In this document: positions 53,028 to 59,809 of the stretch, piece by piece
Position numbering within the stretch: the first letter of the stretch is position 1
Layout: each line of letters begins with the position of its first letter
Assembly: GCA_033297075.1 (NCBI GenBank)
Contig: MU858264.1
Location: forward strand, 1-59,809
Length of the DNA stretch: 59,809 bases
Direction of reading: 5' to 3'
Origin: Rhypophila decipiens
Lineage: Eukaryota > Ascomycota > Sordariomycetes > Sordariales > Naviculisporaceae
Program-made: the position numbers and the translations under genes
Notes under the pieces: model-generated
Seen by the model: only the letters and a program-made list of their open reading frames with translations
What the model was told of the DNA's origin: nothing
Database searches by the model: none

Positions 53028-56000
53028 ATGGCCAACTCCGATCTGACCGGACGCTTCAAAACGCACTTGGCCAGGTTCATTCGCGACTACGACTGCTATG
53101 GCTACGATGCGTTCGACAAGCGAGAGTTTGTTCCCCGCGACGCCCTCTCCCGCTTTTGGACCCCGGATCAGATCGTCAATGGCCTCTGCCGCACTCGACA
53201 AGATGAATGGATACCTGCAGGCAGACAGAATATCCTACATCACTATTTAGCCGTATTCTCTATCCTCGTCTCTATCTCTCGGTCCGACTACATCTCAGCT
53301 TTTATGTCCACCGAAACTCCGTTGGATGACGCCCATCTCCCAATTCGCTCCACGCCCGTGGAGTGGACGCACGATGCCAAACTGAAGGAAGTCTATGAGG
53401 AGTTTGACAAGGCCCAGTGGAGGTTCTGTCCGCTTACTCTCGACCGCCCCCCTTGGAAGTGGAAACTGTCCCCATATCACATTATCCCTATCCCTATCGC
53501 TAGCAAGCGACTTATAGACCCCAGGTCCGATGAAGAAGAGGATGATGTTTTGGTCTATGAGGCAGACTGGCATCCAATGTGCCGCGGTTCTCTACTCGAT
53601 GTAAGATGTTTTTCTACCGGACTGAGATTGTGCAGTGGAGCTAACAACTGTGTGAAGACTTCTCGAGTAGTCCTGAAAACTTATCACATGCGAACCCAGG
53701 CCGTGACTGACAGCCTCAACAACGAGATCGACGTGTATTCGAATCTGGAAGGGTCGGCATTCAGGCACATAATCGGGTACTACGGGTCCTTTGAGCAACA
53801 GGGAAAGATCACCATCATCCTTGAACATGCCAGCAGAGGCAACCTGTTGGACTTTTGGGAAAAGAACGCTCTCCCAAACACCGTCCAAGACAGGATTAAC
53901 TTGTGGGAAAGCTTCTTCATGTTGCTGCAGGCATTAGACGCAACACACAATATGAACCCAGATGCCGGCACGTCGCAGGATACAGGCCAATGGTTGTTGA
54001 AAGGGTTGGTCCATCCACAAACTGCGCTCGTATCATCGTTCCCCTCATGCTAACCATCAAGATAGAATGCACCAAGACATCCGACCACAAAACATTTTGA
54101 TAACGGAAACCGAGGGTAACTCTTTCATCATTAAGTTCAAGTTGACTGACTTCGGCACCGGACATGTCCGTCGATGTCGTTTACACGGTTTCGACCCTAT
54201 GGCCGCTCAGAGAAAGGGAAATGGGATGTATGGGCCACCTGAGTCGGTGCGAGATGATAATGCATCCCGCTTACAACACTGTGAGTCCGACATTTGGTTC
54301 CTAGGCGGTGTCGCCAGTGAACACCTCGTATGGTCAATCAGAGGGAATGGACATCGGCTCAATTATCAAGAGGAACGTCAGAAAGCCACGGACAAGACAC
54401 ATCTCAGAGGCGGTTACCACGATGGATGTTTTCACGATGGCGAATGTCGTTTGCGGGTTGTCGAGGAGATTCATCGCTCCGTTCTGGAATCTATCGACCA
54501 AGATGATATCATCTCCCCGATAGCCAGCAAGATAATTCTGGACCACATGCTTGTTGGCAATGTGGCTGAGAGGTCGAATGCCCGCAATGCCCATGCCGCC
54601 TGGAAAAGGGAACTGAATGCTGTCAGATATCAGGTGCCCCCAAGACGCAAGGGCACCAATCAGTCTCATATCTCAGGCATTTCAGGAATTTCAGGAATTT
54701 CAGGATTGACAAATCGCCTAAGCGCCATCGATATTTTGTCATCGCCACAGGCGTTCAACAGAGCGGGCAACCTTTGGCTTGAGGGCACTGATACTATGGC
54801 CTCGGAGCCAGGCCAACATTTCGGCCCCGATCACTCTTCGAGCTACCATCCGGCACCCTCGAGACACGTCCAGTTCGAAGGACGACGGGGGCAAGGACAC
54901 GCAGGGCCCAGCAGCGTTTCCCAGGGGGTGGGACCAGGCATAGCTCGTGGGCTGCCTCGACGGGGAACCAATGAGTCTTTGGGACTCGGAACTACAATTC
55001 AGCCAATCCCGGAATCTATCAATGAAGCGGCATCGGGGATCACGGGGCAACCATCCACACCTCCATCTAGACCGCCTGGACTCTTTCGGGCGTCAACCTC
55101 TGCATCCAGCAACAGGCCTCTGTCCTCCTCGCCTCCCACTATGCCTTCTCGACGAACAACAGTGGATGATCATTATGGAGTTGATGAACCTGGTGAAAGC
55201 TCTGGGGCAGGGAGTAACTCTGGCCTGAACATTACCCAGAGTTATAACCAAAGTTATTCCAGAATAAATACTTTCCCATCGCCGCCCGAGACCCCTGCAC
55301 CGAAACGAATGGGCACGCAATTGTCAAATCACACAGCATCGACGTCATTCAATAGGACCTTTACAGCTCCACGACGAGCGACGACGATGATTGCGGACGA
55401 CGACAAGATTACGATAGACCAAGTATACCAGAGGTTAATCTCACCAGAAAAGGAGAAGCATAATAGGTGGTCCATCGCCAGCCGCAAGGCAAAACCAGAT
55501 CCTTTGATCGAGTATCCACGTCTTGGGGATGCTGTGAGAAAGCTCAAGGGATCAAAAGGACGAGAACAGGTAAGGAAGCAATGCCCCACGAACACGGTGG
55601 AACTATTTAATCTGACTTGAACACTCGTAGATATTTATCATCGACGATGCACAATCGATGACTTTCCACCGCGACGAGATGGCAAAGACGTTACGTGTCC
55701 TTGCCCGCCTGCTCAAGCTGGGAGGTGTTGACCCGGACAAGAAATTCACTGTCTACCATACGTGTAACCCCCAGGCCACCGTGGAGCTTGCCAATGCAAC
55801 CGACCTCCAGAAGCACGTTACCAACCATACATTCTCCTCGGGTGCGTGTAATATTCAAGACGCGCTGGACGATATCATGAGCACAGTGCTCGAGTGTTCC
55901 AGACCCGTCAGCATATACGTGCTGACGAATGGGTGGTGGAACGCTCTACCGGAGAATCCCGACGACCTTTGTGGAGTTGATAAGGTCATCGAGCGGATAT

Positions 56001-56290
56001 TGGCGTACAACAAAAAGAAGCTGAGGCAGAGCAATCATGTTGGATTCCAGTTTATCCGCTTCTTCCGCCATAAACCCAACCCCAATGACGACAACGGGAA
56101 ACATCGACTGGATCTCTTGGATGACAGTCTTGTCGAGAAGTTTGAGAAGCTGGACTTACCCAAGAGCGATATCGTTGATACGACAGATTGGGATGAAGAT
56201 GTACCCAAGATGTTGCTGGGTGGTGTTTTCGCTGAAGAGGATAACGCGACCTTCGATGACGGACATACGCGTGATGTGGGAGATGGTTAG
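53028..56290 (+). CDS. Protein kinase fused to a vWA-like domain
   Basis: Four exons (53028-53600, 53658-54004, 54066-55569, 55631-56290) encode 1027 residues. After a 200-residue N-terminal region comes a kinase domain: SRVVLKTYHMRTQ (Lys of VAIK), NEIDVYSNLEG helix C Glu, GMHQDIRPQNILI (catalytic Asp present, HQD for HRD, Arg for Lys), LTDFGTGH for DFG, GMYGPPESV for APE, and SDIWFLGGVAS. A 360-residue Ser/Pro-rich linker follows. The C-terminus, IFIIDDAQSMTFHRDEMAKTLRVLARLLK, resembles a vWA domain with a degenerate MIDAS (DDAQSM in place of DxSxS). Introns are short (52-61 bases). Kinase/vWA proteins are widespread in Pezizomycotina and often neighbour NLR or HET genes; substrates are unknown. 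The first intron uses an AAG acceptor, so its edge is least certain. Confidence 0.84.
54670..54705 (+). repeat. Four 9-nt coding repeats (Ile-Ser-Gly)
   Basis: Four tandem units ATTTCAGGA (first unit diverged) encode ISGISGISGISG in the linker after the kinase domain. Because the unit is nine bases, length changes keep the frame. Confidence 0.85.
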
Positions 56291-58214
56291 GTTTTCTGTT
56301 CCAAGTTACTTCCTTTATTGTTCTGCTTTACACGTTGGATTTAATTTCTTTAAGCTCTTACTATACGTTCTCTTAGACGGAGATCTCGGTGTGACAAACC
56401 ATCATATATACCGCAAGGCCAGTCACCCATCACAGACGAATACCGTCGTGATGTCAGACTAATAGATATAGGCCTTTCTAAAACCAATCGTACAATTAAA
56501 CACGTCTTCTATTGCCTTTTCATGCTTTACAACTTCCATTGATATGGCAGAGCAGTATCTCTACCCTTAACATATTGCCCTTGGACTTTCGACCTAGATA
56601 TGCCTCCAGTGATCTTATCCTTCAAACAAATGTGTCCCCGGGCAGGGAAAAAGATTCGAGAACAAAGAAATGAAGGACAAGGGTGAGTGGAACGCTTCGA
56701 CTGCTCTAGTGTGAGTGGGGGTGGGATAAGGGGCCCGGAGCGGGAGATCGACCATCTGTCTTCCTTGTGATTCAAGGAAACCCGTTGTGTCTGAGCATGC
56801 CAAATAGCAGAGAAGAGAACAAATGAGAATAGAAACTAGTGCCCTCCGACCCACCCTTAAGACTGAGAGTGGATGTGGCCGCAGATCTTCCCGTCTTTGC
56901 TATTGATCTAGAGGAACCCAGAAGGTCTCTTGGCTTATCCACCCTGACTAACCTCTTGTCTGTAGCCCCGACAATAGCAAGCTCCATCCCTGGCCTCTCG
57001 TCTCGATTCTCTGGTGCCCATCACCCAACCCCGTGAGCCCCCTCTCCCCAGTCCTCGGACGGCACCAAACGTGTAAGAACCAAGGACTTACCCCAAAAAG
57101 ACGACAATCACGAGATTTCCCGGCGCAGAATCAGCATCTCAAAGGTGCCCACCTTCAATGCCTTGGAAATGTTCTGGAATAATTCCCTCATTGTTCTATG
57201 CAGGTCCAACACCCTCTTGATGCAGTGTTATTATCGAGAAGCTGCCTAAGGGAACCCAATGAAGACAGACTATCGAGACGTGCGTCACCCAATATTAAGC
57301 CACAGCAGATCGCTATCAAGATGAAACAGCCTTATCGTCCTCCTTACCCGGTAAGACCTATCCGATACTGATAATAATGGCATCTGTTAATAACGATATT
57401 AATAAACAAAAGTTCCGAAGATGGTATGCTAGGTCACGATACACCACGTTGGCTGATACTGAGTATCACAGCGGCTAGGAGGGACTTCCGCGACGTGTGC
57501 ATATTGCGCGGAGATACGGGCAGCTAGACTCCATGCAATGTCGTTCTAGAACAACCGTTACACCATCTCCCCCCACATTCAGTGTTCCCTAGACTAGTGG
57601 TAGGAAGCGAGCGTTAACGGGCGGGAGGGTCTAGATCGGGAAGGTCGTCTTGAGCCGCCAAGACCGGCGAACCAGATAAGATCAAGATCGTGTGCCGCCC
57701 AGCAAAGGAGCTCTTCCCGGTTCGGCAGTTGGACATGTTCTTGGCGGACGATACCCCGTCCTTGGCGCCTCTCATTGTCAACCTGCACGCCCCCACTATG
57801 CAGGTCCCTCTGAGTCCAGGCAATGAACAATTATGTGAGCTGTATTGGAGGGCTGTTGTTGTGTTGACCTCACGGTGGCTTGGTCCCGTCATGTCGTGAT
57901 TGCTCGTCAATGACACCTCCCGGTTTGGTCATGTCTCGGCCGACGTACAGTCTTGCCTCGTACTGCACTCGGTTTCGGGAGGTACACGGGCACGAGGGGA
58001 AGCTGCATCTTGTGATGGCAAGCAGCATGGGCGATTACACGATTCCAGGATGCAGTTACGAGATGGGAATTCGCAGACCGAGGAGGGCAGGAACTGAAGT
58101 ATAAAGATGGATATCACGACCGCCTCGACCTCACTTTCTCTTGCTCTTGCTCTCCAGGCCTGATCCTCATCTTTCTCTCTTGGTTTCCTCCTCCAGTGCA
58201 GTCTCTACTCCAAT
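56291..58214. other. Intergenic region of 1.9 kb
   Basis: No gene recognised. Contains the promoter of the carboxypeptidase gene at its 3' end. Frames of about 60-100 codons on both strands are uncalled. Confidence 0.4.
58100..58106 (+). promoter_or_regulatory. TATA box of the carboxypeptidase gene
   Basis: TATAAAG about 110 bases upstream of the ATG at 58215, followed by a pyrimidine-rich leader (CTTTCTCTTGCTCTTGCTCTCC). Confidence 0.5.
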
Positions 58215-59544
58215 ATGAAGCTTACTTCGGTTGTTGCCCAGCTTTTGCTGGCGCCCCTTGCCCTCGCCGCCGCCGCCCCCGGTGTCGGCAAGAAGATCAG
58301 CTATGACGGCTACAAGGTCTTCCGCATCTCGACCCACCACGATGCGGCTGAGGTCAAGGACCAGCTCAAGTCCCTGACTGCTGTCCCCTTCAACCTCAAC
58401 GCCGATGAGCACCTTGATATTGCCATCGCCCCGGAGTCGCTCGCTGCTTTCAACGCTCTCGAGCTGGACGCCGAGGTCCTGCACCAGGATCTCGGCGCTG
58501 ACATCAAGGAGGAGGCCAAGTTTGGTGCTTACGGTGGTACGTTCCCCTACAGTTCCCTACTTCTCATATATCACTGACAGTCTTCCAGGAGTCAGCGCCA
58601 ACGCCGTGCCCAGCCTGACGTGGTTCAACACGTACCACGCCTACGCCGACCACGTCACCTTCTTCAACGATCTCGCGGGCGCCTTCCCCCAGAACTCCGA
58701 GATCTTCAACGCCGGCACCTCGGTCCAAGGACGCAACCTGTTCGGCATCCACATCTGGGGATCCGGCGGCAAGGGCTCCAAGCCGGCTGTCTACTTCCAC
58801 GGCACCGTCCACGCGCGCGAGTGGATCACGGCCAAGGTGGTCGAGTACATCTCGTACCAGCTCCTGACCAAGTACAGCACCGACACCGCCGTCAAGGCCA
58901 TCGTCGACAAGTACGACTTTTACATCATCCCCTTTGCCAACCCCGACGGCTTCGTCTACACGCAGACCAACGACCGTCTCTGGCGCAAGAACCGCATGAC
59001 TCGCTCCGGCTCGTCGTGCGTCGGAACCGACATCAACCGCAACTGGCCTTACAAGTGGGAGCTCACCGGCGGTGCCTCGACCGACAAGTGCTCCGAGACG
59101 TACAAGGGTCTCGCTGCGGGCGACACCCCCGAGAACAAGGGCCTCGTCGCATTCACCAAGTCCCTCCAGGCCAGCAAGGGCATCAAGCTCTACATCGACT
59201 GGCATTCCTTCGGCCAGTATATCTTGCTTCCGTATGGATTTGACTGCTCTGCCCGAGCATCCAACCACGCGCGCCAGACAACTCTTGCCACGGGGCTGGC
59301 CAACAAGATCCGCGAGAGCTACGGTACCCGCTTCACCTATGGACCTTCTTGCAGCACCTTGTACAAGACTACTGGTTCGAGCACGGATTACTTGACTGAT
59401 GTTGCCAAGGCTGAGCTGGCCTGGACTATTGAGCTCCGTCCTACGGGATCTAGCTCGAGCGGCTTCATCCTGCCTGCTGCCCAGATCTTGCCCAGCAGCA
59501 TTGAGCAGTGGGAGGGTATGAAGTACTTGCTTGCTACCATGTAA
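58215..59544 (+). CDS. Secreted metallocarboxypeptidase A (M14A)
   Basis: Exons 58215-58536 and 58589-59544 (intron GTACGT to CCAG) encode 425 residues. A signal peptide (MKLTSVVAQLLLAPLALAAA) precedes a pro-domain of about 80 residues (VFRISTHHDAAEVKDQLKSL). The mature enzyme has all M14 residues: zinc ligands His 182 and Glu 185 in HGTVHAREW, His 313 in IDWHSFGQY, the substrate-binding RNW (DINRNWPYKW), and the general base Glu 389 in WTIELRPTG. It should remove C-terminal residues from extracellular peptides; the specificity-pocket residue was not assigned. Length, pro-region and the CS..C pattern match secreted fungal carboxypeptidase A. Strongest single call in the window. Confidence 0.96.
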
Positions 59545-59730
59545 GCAGCTTCTAGGCTGGTACTGTTATATGAGAGAGATGAACCGGAGAAGGGGATGTC
59601 AGCGGGGAAGTTATTTTACATACGATCTGTTTCCTTGTGTCACTTTTAGTGGTCATCAGCTGCTATAGATATCTTCTAGTTTTATGTAGTATACGACACG
59701 ATTAGATGATATTGATAGAGAGTTAATAAA
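59545..59730. other. 3' flank of the carboxypeptidase gene
   Basis: Short spacer; AT-rich in its second half, no gene recognised. Confidence 0.4.
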
Positions 59731-59796
59731 CAGGCACTAATACTATCATAGTCAGGCACTAGTCCTTTCATAAACAGGCACTAATACAAAGAGGGT
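59731..59796 (+). repeat. Three tandem 22-bp units beginning CAGGCACTA
   Basis: CAGGCACTA occurs at 59731, 59753 and 59775, exactly 22 bases apart, with each unit diverged elsewhere. The first and third copies share an 18-base stretch (ATAAACAGGCACTAATAC) whose start precedes each core. A minisatellite near the window end. Confidence 0.75.
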
Positions 59797-59804
59797 TAGG
59801 GTTA
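59793..59804 (+). repeat. Two TTAGGG-type units
   Basis: GGGTTAGGGTTA matches two units of the fungal telomere repeat, then degenerates to TAGGT at the end of the window. Too short to prove a telomere; it could be interstitial or chance. Confidence 0.4.
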
Positions 59805-59809
59805 TAGGT

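Noticed and set aside
53601..53657. Reading the kinase through 53601-53657 as coding
   Set aside because: The segment opens GTAAGA and is a multiple of three; reading through places a Cys-rich insert before the VAIK strand, whereas removal joins LLD to TSRVVLKTY.
58564..59268. 234-codon minus-strand open frame opposite the carboxypeptidase
   Set aside because: Shadow of a GC-rich coding gene with all M14 residues on the plus strand; its own sequence is low-complexity Asp/Val/Gly.
1..59809. CRISPR array, bacterial operons or prophage
   Set aside because: No direct-repeat array, Shine-Dalgarno spacing or polycistronic runs; genes carry spliceosomal introns.

Overview
The window comes from a filamentous ascomycete (Pezizomycotina, most likely Sordariomycetes). 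The evidence is short 48-140 nt GT-AG introns in most genes, heterokaryon-incompatibility (HET) and NB-TPR proteins, rhodopsin-like and DUF6594 membrane families restricted to fungi, GH11, But2-type and small cysteine-rich secreted proteins, and a nuclear tRNA-Leu with an intron beside the anticodon. There are no operons; genes lie on both strands with 0.3-2.9 kb spacers. The species cannot be named from sequence alone.

Layout. 1-1020: AT-rich gene-free flank. 1021-7026: a STAND NB-ARC/TPR receptor with one apparent frameshift, followed by a HET protein. 8477-9430: a broken secreted cysteine-rich protein gene. 10043-13625: a rhodopsin-like 7-TM protein, a sulfotransferase-like protein (-) and a coiled-coil protein (-). 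15958-23361: a DUF6594 membrane protein, an SRPK-like kinase, a small secreted protein (-) and a J-domain-like protein. 23362-27037: a second HET protein converging on a two-TM protein (-). 27192-31402 (all -): a pepsin-fold protein without catalytic Asp, a GH11 xylanase and an acyl-protein-thioesterase-like hydrolase. 31906-34383: a third HET protein. 35859-38320 (-): a papain-like protease fused to a lectin-like repeat region. 39410-41289 (-): a DHA2-type MFS exporter. 43302-44570: an M20D amidohydrolase pseudogene with two in-frame TAG codons. 44825-44928 (-): tRNA-Leu(CAG). 46099-50169: a But2-domain secreted protein, an AtaL-like SRPBCC protein (-) and a CorA-like membrane protein (-). 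53028-56290: a kinase-vWA protein. 58215-59544: a secreted M14 carboxypeptidase. 59731-59804: a 22-bp tandem repeat beside two telomere-type TTAGGG units.

Two themes stand out. One is self/non-self and signalling: three HET proteins, one NB-TPR receptor, two unusual kinases and a CorA-like membrane protein. The other is secretion: xylanase, carboxypeptidase, papain-like protease and several small cysteine-rich or But2 proteins, as expected of a plant- or litter-associated fungus. Gene decay is visible: three apparent one-base deletions, next to CC or GG runs where this can be read, and two TAG stops. These may be real pseudogenes, assembly indels or, for the TAG codons, substrates of the A-to-I mRNA editing known in Sordariomycetes. 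Exon boundaries were derived by hand from splice motifs, frame and family conservation; no search was run.
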